Of a stretch of 64,000 nt of DNA, positions 42,155-51,486 are shown piece by piece (position 1 is the stretch's first letter; every line of letters begins with the position of its first letter). A model generated the notes under the pieces. The model was given only the letters and a program-made list of their open reading frames with translations. It was not told where the DNA came from and ran no database searches. Source of the DNA: Bradyrhizobium sp. AUGA SZCCT0283 (GTDB lineage: Bacteria > Pseudomonadota > Alphaproteobacteria > Rhizobiales > Xanthobacteraceae); assembly GCF_018130385.1 (NCBI RefSeq), contig NZ_JAFCLU010000009.1:124001-188000 (forward strand), in the 5' to 3' direction. The position numbers and the translations under genes were made by a program.

Positions 42155-43882
42155 ATGCACGAGCTTATTCGCGATATCACCTTATGCATCCTGTTCGCCT
42201 GGGTGCTCGGCCTGTTGGCGCATTTTTCCCGGCAGCCGCTGATCCTGGCCTACCTTATCGCCGGGTTCCTCATTGGTCCATTCGGCATGGGCTGGGTCAA
42301 GTCCCAGGATTCGATCAACGTCATCTCCGAACTCGGCCTGATCTTCATGCTGTTCATGATCGGGCTGGAAATCGACCTGAAGAAGATCGTGCGCGCCGGC
42401 AAGGTCATCCTGTTTGCCGCCGGCGGCCAGTTGATCGGCGGCGTCCTGCTCGGGATATTGTTCTTTATCGGAATCGGCCTGTCGATGGGAAATGGCCATT
42501 TCGACGCGCTGTATCTGTGCATCGCCTGCGCGCTGTCGAGCACGGTGATCATCGTCAAGGTGCTGTACGAAAAGCGCGAACTCGATACGCTGCCCGGGCG
42601 GATCACGCTCGGCGTGCTGGTGCTGCAGGACATCTTCGCGATCCTGTTCCTGGCGGTGCAGCCGAGCCTCGATAATCTGCAAGTGAGCGTGATCCTGTTG
42701 TCGATCGTGCGGGTCGGCGCGCTGGTGGCGACCGCGCTGGTGCTGAGCCGCTATGTGCTGCCGTGGCTGTTCCACCAGATCGCACGCCGGCCGGAACTGA
42801 TTCTGCTCGGCGCATTGGCCTGGTGCTTTCTGATCGGCGAGATCGCGGAGAGGCTGCATTTGTCGCGCGAGATGGGCTCGCTGGTGGCGGGCGTGTCGCT
42901 GTCGACCTTCCCCTATGCGCTCGATGTCACCGCCAAGGTGACCACGCTGCGCGACTTCTTCATCACGCTGTTCTTCGTCGCCCTCGGCATGACGATCCCG
43001 ATCCCGGGGGCGTCGGTGATCGGGCTGGCGCTGATGATCGCGGCCTTCACGGTCGTCAGCCGCGTGGTGACGACGTTCGTGCCGCTCTATCTGATGAAGC
43101 AGGGCCTGCGCGCCAGCCTGCTGCCGGCGATCAACCTGGCGCAGATCTCGGAATTTTCGCTGGTCGTGATCCAGACCGGCGTTACGGCGGGCCACATCAA
43201 GACCGAGACGTCGAGCGCGGCGTCGTTCGCCTTCGTGGTTCTGGCGGTCGTGAGCACCTTCGTGATGGCGCGCAGCGACCAGGTGACGCGTGGCCTGATT
43301 GGTCCGCTGAAGCGTATGGGTCTGCGCGATCTCGATCACAAGCATGACGCCGACGCCGGACATGAGGGCGGGCACGGGGAGGCGCGCCGGGTCGTCATCC
43401 TAGGTTTTTTCCGTGCCGCCAGCGCGCTGTTGGCCGAGATCGAACAGCGCAATCCGGCGGCTCTCGAGCAGATCACGGTGATCGATTTCAATCCGCTGGT
43501 GTTCCGGACCCTGACCGACCGGGGCATGCACGTGGTCTATGGCGACATCAGCAATGTGGATACGCTGGTGCATGCGGGCGTCGGCAAGTCCGAACTGATC
43601 ATCCTCAGCATCCCGGACTCGCTGTTGAAGGGCGCCGACAACGAAAAGCTGGTCCGGCATGTCCGCTCGCTCAACCCGACCGCCAAGATCGTCGCGACCG
43701 CGGAGATCCTGGCCGACGTCAACGACCTCTACGAGGCCGGGGCCGACTACGTGACGGTGACCAGGCTCAGCGACGCCCATGAGCTTTACAAGGTGATCGA
43801 GGCCGCGCAAGCCGGGCTCCTGGAAGACAAGCGCGCCGAGACCGACGCGCTGCTCAGCGAGCGCCGCGAGGTGCTGCCGTAG
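42155..43882 (+). CDS. CPA2 family monovalent cation/proton antiporter with TrkA-N domain
   Basis: The product is 575 residues. About 380 residues of Na+/H+-exchanger-type membrane domain (PLILAYLIAGFLIGPFGMGW, ELGLIFMLFMIGLEIDLKKI, VLVLQDIFAILFLAV, LAQISEFSLVVIQTG) are followed by a His/Asp-rich linker (DHKHDADAGHEGGHGE). A TrkA-N/RCK domain follows at about 410-560 (VVILGFFRAASALLAEIEQR, VVYGDISNVDTL). It resembles KefB/KefC and YbaL potassium/proton antiporters. The RCK nucleotide motif is GFFRAA rather than GxGxxG, so NAD(H) gating may be altered. ATG 42155 is preferred; the frame to 42104 lacks family sequence. Confidence 0.9.
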   Translation: MHELIRDITLCILFAWVLGLLAHFSRQPLILAYLIAGFLIGPFGMGWVKSQDSINVISELGLIFMLFMIGLEIDLKKIVRAGKVILFAAGGQLIGGVLLGILFFIGIGLSMGNGHFDALYLCIACALSSTVIIVKVLYEKRELDTLPGRITLGVLVLQDIFAILFLAVQPSLDNLQVSVILLSIVRVGALVATALVLSRYVLPWLFHQIARRPELILLGALAWCFLIGEIAERLHLSREMGSLVAGVSLSTFPYALDVTAKVTTLRDFFITLFFVALGMTIPIPGASVIGLALMIAAFTVVSRVVTTFVPLYLMKQGLRASLLPAINLAQISEFSLVVIQTGVTAGHIKTETSSAASFAFVVLAVVSTFVMARSDQVTRGLIGPLKRMGLRDLDHKHDADAGHEGGHGEARRVVILGFFRAASALLAEIEQRNPAALEQITVIDFNPLVFRTLTDRGMHVVYGDISNVDTLVHAGVGKSELIILSIPDSLLKGADNEKLVRHVRSLNPTAKIVATAEILADVNDLYEAGADYVTVTRLSDAHELYKVIEAAQAGLLEDKRAETDALLSERREVLP

Positions 43883-44039
43883 AAACGGGCCTGCGTTGCC
43901 CGGATTGCGCTTCGCCTCATCCGGACTACGGGCCGGCATCCTGGTATGCCTGTGGGCGACGTTGCCCCGCGTTTTGACGCTGGCGCAGGACATTGAGTCC
44001 GGCTAATGCACTGGCTGTAGATAGCGAGATGTTGGAAAA

Positions 44040-45116
44040 ATGGCCGATACCATCCAGGAAGTTCTGCAAGCCTTTGCCAAGGGTGAACTCGTCGTCGTCA
44101 CCGACGATGACGACCGGGAGGGCGAGGGCGATTTGATCGTCGCGGCCTCGCTTTGCACCGCGGAGAAGATGGCGTTCATTATCCGCCACACCTCCGGCAT
44201 CGTCTGCGCGCCGATCACCACCGACGACGCGCGCCGGCTGCGGCTCGATCCGATGGTGGCGCACAACGAGTCCAACCACACCACCGCCTTTACCGTCTCG
44301 ATCGACTACAAGCCCGATGGCGGCACCGGCATTTCGGCGGATGAGCGCGCCTCGTGCTGCCGCGCGCTCGCCAATCCCAACGCCGGCGGCAACGATTTTG
44401 CCCGGCCCGGCCACATCTTCCCGCTGATCGCCCGCGACGGCGGCGTGCTCTTGCGTTCCGGCCATACCGAGGCGGCGGTCGATCTCTGCAAGCTCTCGGG
44501 GCTCCCGCCGGTCGGCGTCATCTCCGAGTTGATGAACGACGACGGCACCGTGATGAAGGGCGAGCAGGTTGCGCGTTTCGCCGCCACCCACAAGCTCAAG
44601 CATGTCACGATCGCTGACATGATCGCCTACCGCCAGGCGCGCGAGAAGCTGATCGAGCGGGTCGCCACCTTTACTACCGACAGCCCGATCGGGCCGCTGC
44701 AGGGCTACGCCTATCGCTCGCCGTTCGACGAGATTGCGCATGCCGCCTTCGTCTATAACGGCATCGGCGACGGCAAGAACGTGCTGACGCGGCTGCACAA
44801 GCCGAACATCGTCAAGGATCTCTTCGCCGGCCCGGCGCGCGTGCAGATCGTGCTGAACCATTTCCAGAAGGCCGGCCGCGGCGTGCTGGTCTATCTGCGC
44901 GACGGCGCGGCCGGGGTTCCGGTCCAGCCGGTCGGCGAACAGAAAACCGCGGAGGCCGATCGCAACCGGCAATGGCGTGAAGTCGGCGTCGGTGCCCAGA
45001 TCCTGCGCGATCTCGGTATCACCTCGATCGTCAACCTCACGTCCTCTGTGCACGACTACAAGGGACTTTCCGGTTTCGGCATCGAGATCGTCTCCAACGA
45101 AAAGTTGGAGGGATAG
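44040..45116 (+). CDS. ribB: 3,4-dihydroxy-2-butanone-4-phosphate synthase with degenerate GTP-cyclohydrolase II domain
   Basis: The product is 358 residues. The N-terminal RibB half has [16 protein letters not shown], then [32 protein letters not shown] and [13 protein letters not shown], enough to make the four-carbon precursor of riboflavin from ribulose 5-phosphate. The C-terminal half aligns in position with GTP cyclohydrolase II but lacks the zinc-binding cysteine motif (C-x2-GD...C-x-C); that region reads [23 protein letters not shown] cyclohydrolase II must therefore be supplied elsewhere. No FMN-riboswitch core is visible upstream. Confidence 0.9.
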   Translation: MADTIQEVLQAFAKGELVVVTDDDDREGEGDLIVAASLCTAEKMAFIIRHTSGIVCAPITTDDARRLRLDPMVAHNESNHTTAFTVSIDYKPDGGTGISADERASCCRALANPNAGGNDFARPGHIFPLIARDGGVLLRSGHTEAAVDLCKLSGLPPVGVISELMNDDGTVMKGEQVARFAATHKLKHVTIADMIAYRQAREKLIERVATFTTDSPIGPLQGYAYRSPFDEIAHAAFVYNGIGDGKNVLTRLHKPNIVKDLFAGPARVQIVLNHFQKAGRGVLVYLRDGAAGVPVQPVGEQKTAEADRNRQWREVGVGAQILRDLGITSIVNLTSSVHDYKGLSGFGIEIVSNEKLEG

Positions 45117-45118
45117 AG

Positions 45119-45183
45119 TTCGTCATTCCCCGATTTGCAACGGCAAATCTGAGGTTCGCGCCTTCGACGCGCCCCCGGAACGA
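45119..45183. repeat. Partial palindromic repeat (CGTCATTCC family)
   Basis: TTCGTCATTCCCCGATTTGC opens it, with paired GATTTGC/GCAAATC inside and CCCGGAACGACG at the end. It is a diverged member of the family that is complete at 46492-46596. Confidence 0.5.
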
Positions 45184-45265
45184 CGCGGGAAAGATTTGCG
45201 CTTCTGCCGATAGCGCATTAATTTGTCGACAATTCCATGAGGACAGTGATGCGAAAGGGATTTTC

Positions 45266-46480
45266 ATGAGCGTGCGCCCTCAAGCCAAGGACAAGCCGGC
45301 GGCGGCTTCTTTCCAGTGGGACGATCCGTTCCTGCTCGACGAGCAGCTCACCGAAGACGAGCGCATGATCCGCGACACCGCGCGCGCCTATGCGCAGGAC
45401 AAGCTGCAGCCGCGTATCGTCAAGGCCTATCTTGAAGAGAAGACCGACCGCGAGATCTTCAACGAGATGGGCGAGCTCGGGCTGATCGGTATCACGCTGC
45501 CGGAGGAATATGGCTGTGCGAACGCGAGCTACGTCGCCTATGGCCTCGTGGCGCGCGAGATCGAGCGCGTCGATTCCGGCTATCGCTCGATGAACTCGGT
45601 GCAGTCGTCGCTGGTGATGTACCCGATCTACGCCTATGGCGACGAGAACCAGCGCAAGAAATATCTGCCGAAGCTTGCGACCGGCGAGTGGGTCGGCTGC
45701 TTCGGCCTGACCGAGCCGGATGCCGGCTCCGATCCCAATGGCATGAAGACCCGCGCCGAAAAGGTCGCCGACGGCTACCGGCTGACCGGCAGCAAGATGT
45801 GGATTTCCAACGCGCCGATCGCCGACGTCTTCGTGGTGTGGGCCAAGTCCGCCGCGCATGACAACCAGATCCGCGGTTTCATTCTCGAGAAGGGCATGAA
45901 GGGCCTGTCGGCGCCGAAGATCGGCGGCAAGCTGTCCTTGCGCGCCTCGATCACCGGCGAGATCGTGATGGACGGCGTGGTGGTGCCGGAAGACGCGCTG
46001 CTGCCCAACGTGAGCGGCCTGAAGGGCCCGTTCGGCTGCCTCAATCGCGCCCGCTACGGCATTTCCTGGGGCGCCATGGGCGCGGCGGAAGACTGCATGC
46101 ACCGCGCGCGGCAATACACGCTCGACCGCAAGCAGTTCGGCCGGCCGCTGGCGGCAACCCAGCTGGTGCAGAAGAAGCTCGCCGACATGGAGACCGAAAT
46201 CGCGCTGGGGCTGCAGGCAAGCTTGCGCGTCGGCCGCCTGATGGACGAGGGCAAGTTCGCGCCGGAAATGATCTCGATCGTCAAGCGCAACAATTGCGGC
46301 AAGGCGCTCGACATCGCGCGGGTGTCCCGCGACATGCACGGCGGCAACGGCATCCAGATCGAGTACCACGTGATGCGCCACACCGCGAATTTGGAAACCG
46401 TGAACACCTATGAAGGCACCCACGACGTCCACGCCCTGATCCTGGGCCGGGCGATAACGGGTATTCAGGCGTTTTCGTAA
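45266..46480 (+). CDS. gcdH: Glutaryl-CoA dehydrogenase
   Basis: The product is 404 residues of acyl-CoA dehydrogenase fold. [20 protein letters not shown] and [20 protein letters not shown] form the FAD/substrate site, followed by [20 protein letters not shown]. The catalytic Glu, about 383, is in [20 protein letters not shown]. The N-terminal [20 protein letters not shown] and the C-terminal catalytic segment are characteristic of glutaryl-CoA dehydrogenase, which makes crotonyl-CoA in lysine, tryptophan and aromatic catabolism. It acts in the cytoplasm with an electron-transfer flavoprotein. No pathway partner is adjacent. Confidence 0.9.
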   Translation: MSVRPQAKDKPAAASFQWDDPFLLDEQLTEDERMIRDTARAYAQDKLQPRIVKAYLEEKTDREIFNEMGELGLIGITLPEEYGCANASYVAYGLVAREIERVDSGYRSMNSVQSSLVMYPIYAYGDENQRKKYLPKLATGEWVGCFGLTEPDAGSDPNGMKTRAEKVADGYRLTGSKMWISNAPIADVFVVWAKSAAHDNQIRGFILEKGMKGLSAPKIGGKLSLRASITGEIVMDGVVVPEDALLPNVSGLKGPFGCLNRARYGISWGAMGAAEDCMHRARQYTLDRKQFGRPLAATQLVQKKLADMETEIALGLQASLRVGRLMDEGKFAPEMISIVKRNNCGKALDIARVSRDMHGGNGIQIEYHVMRHTANLETVNTYEGTHDVHALILGRAITGIQAFS

Positions 46481-46491
46481 GCCGCTTGCTC

Positions 46492-46596
46492 GTCATTCCG
46501 GGGCGCGCCGAAGGCGCGAACCCGGAATCTCGCGCCGTATTCTTTTTTCCCACCTCGGGATTCCGGGTTCATCGCTGCGCGATGCCCCGGAATGAC
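46492..46596. repeat. Palindromic repeat (GTCATTCCGGGG family)
   Basis: GTCATTCCGGGGC at the left pairs with GCCCCGGAATGAC at the right, and GAACCCGGAATC pairs with GATTCCGGGTTC inside, around a T-rich loop. It fills the gap between gcdH and the metallo-hydrolase gene. Confidence 0.75.
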
Positions 46597-46609
46597 GCCA
46601 AGAAAAACC

Positions 46610-47530
46610 ATGGCCGACAACGACGACATCCCGTTCAACCGCGACTTCCCGCTCAAGCCCGGAGTCGTCGATGAAGCCCGCCCCGGCGTGCGGCGCGTCC
46701 TCTGCAACAATCCGAGCCCGTTCACCTTCACCGGCACGGTCAGCTACATCGTGGGTCGCGGCAATGTCGCGATCATCGATCCCGGTCCCGACAACGAGGC
46801 GCACGCAAAGGCGCTGCTCGACGCCGTGCGCGGCGAGACGGTGACGCACATTCTCGTCACCCATACCCATCGCGACCACTCGCCGAACACCGCGCGGATC
46901 AAGGCCGCCACCGGCGCGCCTGTTTATGCCGAGGGGCCGCATCGCGCCTCGCGGCCGCGCTTCGAGAGCGAGAAGCACAATCCGGAATCCGGCGCCGACC
47001 GCGACTTCAGGCCTGATATCGAAGTCGAGAACGGCGACGTCATCGAAGGGCAGGGCTGGGCGCTGGAGGCGGTCGCAACGCCGGGCCACACCGCCAACCA
47101 TCTGGCGTTCGCGTGGCCTGAGCGAAAGATCAACTTCGTCGGCGATCACGTGATGGGATGGTCGACCTCGATCGTGGCACCCCCGGACGGATCGATGATC
47201 GATTACATGGCCTCGCTGGCGCGGCTGGAGAGCCGGGACGAGGATCTGTATTTCTCCGGCCATGGGCCGGAAATTCGGGAAGGGCCGCGTTACGTCCGCT
47301 TCCTGACCCGGCACCGCCAGGCGCGCGAAGCCTCGATCCTGCATCGCCTCGCCAAGGGCGAGGCCGACATCCCGACCATGGTGCGCGCGATCTATATCGG
47401 TATCGATCCGCGGCTGACCAACGCCGCCGGATATTCCGTGCTGGCGCATCTGGAAGACCTGGTCGCGCGCGGCATCGTGGCGACGGACGGCGATCCGGTG
47501 ATCGGCGGGACGTACCGCCTGGCGTCCTGA
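46610..47530 (+). CDS. Metallo-beta-lactamase fold hydrolase (LACTB2-like)
   Basis: The product is 306 residues. The MBL motif THTHRDHSPN gives the His/Asp ligands, with VATPGHTANHLAF, FVGDHVMGWSTSIVAPPDGS and FSGHGPEI for the rest of the site. A C-terminal winged-helix-like tail (LTNAAGYSVLAHLEDLVARG) matches the LACTB2/BLACT_WH arrangement. Such enzymes are hydrolases, some acting on RNA or thioesters. ATG 46610 is chosen over 46592, which lies in the preceding repeat. Confidence 0.88.
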   Translation: MADNDDIPFNRDFPLKPGVVDEARPGVRRVLCNNPSPFTFTGTVSYIVGRGNVAIIDPGPDNEAHAKALLDAVRGETVTHILVTHTHRDHSPNTARIKAATGAPVYAEGPHRASRPRFESEKHNPESGADRDFRPDIEVENGDVIEGQGWALEAVATPGHTANHLAFAWPERKINFVGDHVMGWSTSIVAPPDGSMIDYMASLARLESRDEDLYFSGHGPEIREGPRYVRFLTRHRQAREASILHRLAKGEADIPTMVRAIYIGIDPRLTNAAGYSVLAHLEDLVARGIVATDGDPVIGGTYRLAS

Positions 47531-47549
47531 TCCCTGATTCCAAGACGCG

Positions 47550-48752
47550 TCAGCGCTCGCTCGCCGAGATGATCTTGCGCCAGGCCTCCGGCGTCAGCGA
47601 GTAGGGGCCGGTGGCGCCAGCGTGAAACAGGCGCCACAGGGACGGTTTGATCAATGTCGCGAGCACCGCCAGGACAACCGGCAGCGCGGCTATCGGGTCG
47701 CCATCGACCGGCGTCAATTCCTCAGCCGCATCCTTATAGTCGCCACGGCATCGCAGCGCGGCAATCAGCTCGCGCAGCACCGCGACGCGCCGTCCGTGTT
47801 CCGCCGCGCCCAGGACAGACAGCAGAAGTTGGCGCGAGCGCACGCCGCCTTGCCCGGCCGGCACCGCCGGGGGATGACCGCCCTGGGCCAGCTCGAGCAT
47901 GGCGCCGACGAGATCGACGCCGGCGATGTGTGCGTTGATCGGCTCGACCAGCCGCGGATTGACGTCGATGACCAGCGGTCCATCACCAGTGACGATGACA
48001 TCCATCGAGATGGGCCCATGCCAGTCGAGCGCCTGCACCAGCCGCTGCAGATATTCTTCCAGCTTCGGAAGCCGAATGCTTTCCTTCACCGCGGCGCCGC
48101 CGCCGATGCCCTCGATCACACGCCGATTGGCGTGATGGGCAACGAGCCGGCCGTGGTCGGCGAGCGCCTGCACCATCGCAAGCGGGCCCGAGGCTTGCGT
48201 CTGCACCAACAGCTCCTCGGTACCGAGCCCGAGCGCCGCAGCTGCGGCGACGAGTTCGTCCGCCGTGGCGGCGCGGCGGACGCCGGCGCTCGCGGTCGAG
48301 ATCGGTCGCTTCACGAACACGGGAAACTGCCCGATCGCAGCAAGATCGTTCTTGCTGCGTACCACGACGGAGGCGGGCTGCGGAATGCCGATCGCATGCA
48401 AGGTGCGCCAGGCCTCGATCTTGTCCTGCACGCGGCGCAGCGCGGCGAAATCCGGAACCACCGTTGCCACCTCGAGCCGGCTGCGCTGCGCCGACAGGAC
48501 CGCCACCTGCTCCTGCGTCGGCAGCAGCACGTCGATGGCGCGCAGCCTGGCGATGCGGTTTGCCGCCGCAAGCCAGGCCATCGGATCGTCGGCGAAGCGC
48601 GGCACCCGATGCAGCGCGCGGACATGACGTGTGAAACGGGTGAGGCAGAACGGCGTCGAGGAAAGGACTTCAACGTGGTGACCAAGCGCGCCCAGCCGTG
48701 TCGCGACTTGGCGGGAGGTCAGACCGGAACCTTCGCTGAGGAGCACGCGCAT
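47550..48752 (-). CDS. ATP-grasp domain protein of unknown substrate
   Basis: This 400-residue protein has a PreATP-grasp N-terminus (MRVLLSEGSGLTSRQVATRL), then FVKRPISTASAGVRRA and WHGPISMDVIVTGDGPLVID with VNPRLVEPIN. The last gives the Mg-ATP ligands of carbamoyl-phosphate-synthase-type ATP-grasp enzymes. It should join a carboxylate to an amine or thiol using ATP. No peptide or natural-product genes are adjacent. The C-terminal 100 residues (RSRQLLLSVLGAAEHGRR onward) are not recognised. Confidence 0.8.
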   Translation of the reverse strand: MRVLLSEGSGLTSRQVATRLGALGHHVEVLSSTPFCLTRFTRHVRALHRVPRFADDPMAWLAAANRIARLRAIDVLLPTQEQVAVLSAQRSRLEVATVVPDFAALRRVQDKIEAWRTLHAIGIPQPASVVVRSKNDLAAIGQFPVFVKRPISTASAGVRRAATADELVAAAAALGLGTEELLVQTQASGPLAMVQALADHGRLVAHHANRRVIEGIGGGAAVKESIRLPKLEEYLQRLVQALDWHGPISMDVIVTGDGPLVIDVNPRLVEPINAHIAGVDLVGAMLELAQGGHPPAVPAGQGGVRSRQLLLSVLGAAEHGRRVAVLRELIAALRCRGDYKDAAEELTPVDGDPIAALPVVLAVLATLIKPSLWRLFHAGATGPYSLTPEAWRKIISASER

Positions 48753-48804
48753 GACATCATTCCGGATATCCCGGGTTCGCTCGCGCCCAGGACTGGCTAA
48801 CGCG

Positions 48805-49656
48805 TCACTTCTTCACCGTCTTGGCCTGCGCCTTGGCCGGCGCTTGCGGTTTCTTCGGCGCCGCCGGTTTGGCGCTATCGACCGCGGTATTGATGTCCTC
48901 GATCAGCTTGGAGACGCGCGCGGCGTTGCTGCCGAGGTCGCTTTCGAAATAGCGCGAGGAGGAGCGGATATCGACGCGCGATTCCTCGCCGTCGGGCGTG
49001 ATGCGGATCGAGATGTCCTCGCGAAATCCCATGATCGGCGTCCGCGCCACCGCCTCGATGCGGCCGATGCGGCGCGGCAACTGCGGCGGCCGCTCGTCGA
49101 TCACGAGCCATTTGCGCTTGGTGACCAGCGCCAGCGTCACCTCATAGGCCCGCTGCGGCGGGACTTCGAGCTCCACCGTCTCGATATCGGGGTAAGCGAT
49201 CCGCTGCTGTTCGGCCGAATAGAGCCCGGCATAGACCGCCGAGTTGGCGCCTTCGCCGCTGCGCAGCCGCGCCAGCGCCTCGAAGCGCGGCGGATCGATC
49301 GGGTCGGTGGTGATGTCGTGGATCGGCGGCAGCTTGCGGTATTGGAGGGCGAGGTAGGCCGGGTAGGCGAGCAGCAGGGCGTTGATCAGGAACGCCAGCA
49401 GGATCCGGCCCATGCCGCGCGACCCGTTCTGCCAGATCGCGGCAAAGGCAGCGAGGCCGACCAGGATCGAAAGCACGGCGCAACCGAGCGCGCCGAAGAA
49501 GGTCGCCAGCGCCGGCTTCATCTCCAGGAAGCCGAAACGGACGATGAGGATCGAGACCACCACCGCGACCACGGCAAAGATGGCGAGGTTGCGCGACCAG
49601 GTGGCGAGGCTGGACACGGGCTCCGACTGGTAGGGAGCGGAAAACCTTCGGGCCAT
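48805..49656 (-). CDS. DUF1499 membrane protein
   Basis: This 283-residue protein begins with three membrane segments (NLAIFAVVAVVVSILIVRFG, FFGALGCAVLSILVGLAAFA and GRILLAFLINALLLAYPAYL). A soluble DUF1499-like domain follows (HDITTDPIDPPRFEALARLR, RIEAVARTPIMGFREDISIR, DIRSSSRYFESDLGSNAARV). The tail is Lys/Ala/Pro-rich. DUF1499 proteins are of unknown function. ATG 49656 is preferred; the frame to 49911 adds non-family sequence and crosses a repeat. Confidence 0.82.
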   Translation of the reverse strand: MARRFSAPYQSEPVSSLATWSRNLAIFAVVAVVVSILIVRFGFLEMKPALATFFGALGCAVLSILVGLAAFAAIWQNGSRGMGRILLAFLINALLLAYPAYLALQYRKLPPIHDITTDPIDPPRFEALARLRSGEGANSAVYAGLYSAEQQRIAYPDIETVELEVPPQRAYEVTLALVTKRKWLVIDERPPQLPRRIGRIEAVARTPIMGFREDISIRITPDGEESRVDIRSSSRYFESDLGSNAARVSKLIEDINTAVDSAKPAAPKKPQAPAKAQAKTVKK

Positions 49657-50178
49657 CGGTAAATCTGCCGGGTTGGAGTCTGTCTGGCCGACGGGCGGGG
49701 CCGGGCTGCAAACTCGCAACGTGAGACCACGGCGGGGCGCGAATTTCAAGGTTTGCGCGTTATACTTCTTGGTTGAAGCGTTTTCTTGGCGCGAACCGGT
49801 ATCCACTTCGCTCGAAAACGCTATTAATCGGCCAATGCGCTGATGACGGCAACCTTGCCGGTTAACCATCCCTGTAAATTGATTATTAGTTGTAGATTGA
49901 AGTCGGTCCAACTTTCGTCTACCTCTCGCCGTCTGGTTGTCGTATTTGCCGCAACACGGGACTGTCCTGCACGGACACGGCGAACCGCCAACTAAACGGG
50001 AAACGGCGGGTGTCAGCCGGAAGCGCTGCAGGATGATCTCAACTCCCGGTCCTTGTTTCCGGGCGGAGCCGCAAAGATGCGGTTGCGCCCATCCGGAGTT
50101 TCAGGGATCATCGCATAGGGCGCAATCGGCATACGTCCGCGGGGCTGGTGGATAGCCTCATGAGGGCGAGTGTTCAGT
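49657..50178. other. Divergent intergenic region
   Basis: These 522 bp separate the divergent DUF1499 and Sel1-like genes. They hold the 46-bp palindrome at 49777-49822, an AT-rich patch at about 49869-49901 that could contain a promoter, and GC-rich sequence with no recognisable gene from 49930 on. Confidence 0.5.
49777..49822. repeat. 46-bp palindrome, copy A (AGCGTTTTC...GAAAACGCT)
   Basis: The ends AGCGTTTTC and GAAAACGCT are inverted repeats; the core contains GCGAACCGGTATCCACTTCG. Its reverse complement matches 56804-56848 with only a few differences and one indel. Confidence 0.85.
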
Positions 50179-51426
50179 ATGAGTAGTGATGCAAAGCACG
50201 AAGGATATGTCGGCCCGAATGACCCGGCATATTATGCGCCGCGCGAGCTGAGGGAACGGTCGACCAGCGAGCAGCCGGGCACGATGCCCATCCAGACCGA
50301 GGAGTGGCGCCCGCGAATGCCGACGGAAGGACCGCCCTTGCAACCATTTGGCAAGCCTCCACGCCGCCAGGATTCCGAAATGTTCACCAAAGCCGTCGCG
50401 CAGGCCATGCAGGAGGCGAGGGAAGTGGCGCCGGTCGAAGCGCCATCCGTGCTCCGCGATCTGTCGGGGCGGCGCGCACTGCTCCAGCAGGTCATCCGCT
50501 TCTCGATCGCGGTGGCGATTGCCGCGAGCATCGCAACGCTTCTCGTGATGGCCATTCCGTCTTCGCAACGCCCCGCCGGCCAGGACAACGCGTCGCTTTC
50601 GGCCGCCTGGCAGTCGGTAAAGTCGTCGGTTACCCCGGCGCCGCAGCCGCCGCCACAACAGAAGCGTACGGCGACCCTGGCCGTGCAGGACGGCAGCGGC
50701 TTCGCCAACGATCCCGTGCCGCTCGGAATTCACGTCGGCGCTCCGCCGCCCGGCGCGTTCGTATCCATCAACGGACTGACTGCCGGCGCGCGGCTGACGT
50801 CCGGCAAGCGTATCGGCGCCGGCGAGTGGCGTGTGCCGGCGACGGAGATTTCCGGCGTTTCGGTCATTCCGCCGGAAGGATTCACCGGCCAGATGCTGGT
50901 GACTGCGGAATTGCGTGACGGTAACGGCGCGGCTCTGACCGGCACCTCCACGCGGCTGACCTGGCAGGCAGCAGCGCCAAGCCTTGCCGCGGTAGCGCCA
51001 AGGGTCGCTGCGACGCCGCCGGTTGCCGTGCCGCCGCCAGTTGCCGCACCGCCGCCAGTCGCCGTGGCGCCGCCGGTCGCCGTGGCCACGGCCGCGCCGT
51101 CGGCGATGCCGGTCACGCCGCAGGCGGAGGTCGTGCGCAGCCTCGATCCGAGGGAAGTCGCCGCCCTGATCAAGCGCGGGCAGGATCTGCTCTCAAGCGG
51201 CGACGTCCAGTCGGCGCGGTTGTTGCTGATGCGCGGCGCCGAGGCGCGGAATGCGCGGGCGGCACTGCTCGTCGGCACGACCTACGATCCGGCGCTGCTC
51301 AGGCAGATCGGCGCTGACGGTCCGATGGCGGACGCCGCCCAGGCCCGCATCTGGTATCAGCGGGCAAAGGAATGGGGCGAACCCGACGCGCAGCGAAAGC
51401 TGGAAGCGCTGGCGCTCTCGCGCTGA
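50179..51426 (+). CDS. Single-pass membrane protein with proline-rich linker and Sel1-like C-terminus
   Basis: The product is about 415 residues: a charged cytoplasmic N-terminus, one membrane segment (VIRFSIAVAIAASIATLLVM) at about 105-125, and a periplasmic domain (NDPVPLGIHVGAPPPGAFVS, GVSVIPPEGFTGQMLVTAEL). A proline/alanine/valine repeat linker (encoded around 51010-51105) follows, then a C-terminal tetratricopeptide/Sel1-like helix pair (LDPREVAALIKRGQDLLSSG, QARIWYQRAKEWGEPDAQRK). Such proteins often act as envelope scaffolds. A GTG at 50170 is an alternative start. The TAXI binding-protein gene follows 60 bp downstream. Confidence 0.72.
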   Translation: MSSDAKHEGYVGPNDPAYYAPRELRERSTSEQPGTMPIQTEEWRPRMPTEGPPLQPFGKPPRRQDSEMFTKAVAQAMQEAREVAPVEAPSVLRDLSGRRALLQQVIRFSIAVAIAASIATLLVMAIPSSQRPAGQDNASLSAAWQSVKSSVTPAPQPPPQQKRTATLAVQDGSGFANDPVPLGIHVGAPPPGAFVSINGLTAGARLTSGKRIGAGEWRVPATEISGVSVIPPEGFTGQMLVTAELRDGNGAALTGTSTRLTWQAAAPSLAAVAPRVAATPPVAVPPPVAAPPPVAVAPPVAVATAAPSAMPVTPQAEVVRSLDPREVAALIKRGQDLLSSGDVQSARLLLMRGAEARNARAALLVGTTYDPALLRQIGADGPMADAAQARIWYQRAKEWGEPDAQRKLEALALSR

Positions 51427-51486
51427 TTTCGACCGGGCGCGTTCGCACGCGCCGGTCAAATTATTTTTGAGTACCGGAGTTTTTCC

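Noticed and set aside
43883..44039. Possible FMN riboswitch upstream of the ribB gene
   Set aside because: The conserved FMN-riboswitch core (GGGGTGAGATTCCC-like and ACCGGCGGT-like blocks) is not visible in this 157-bp gap.
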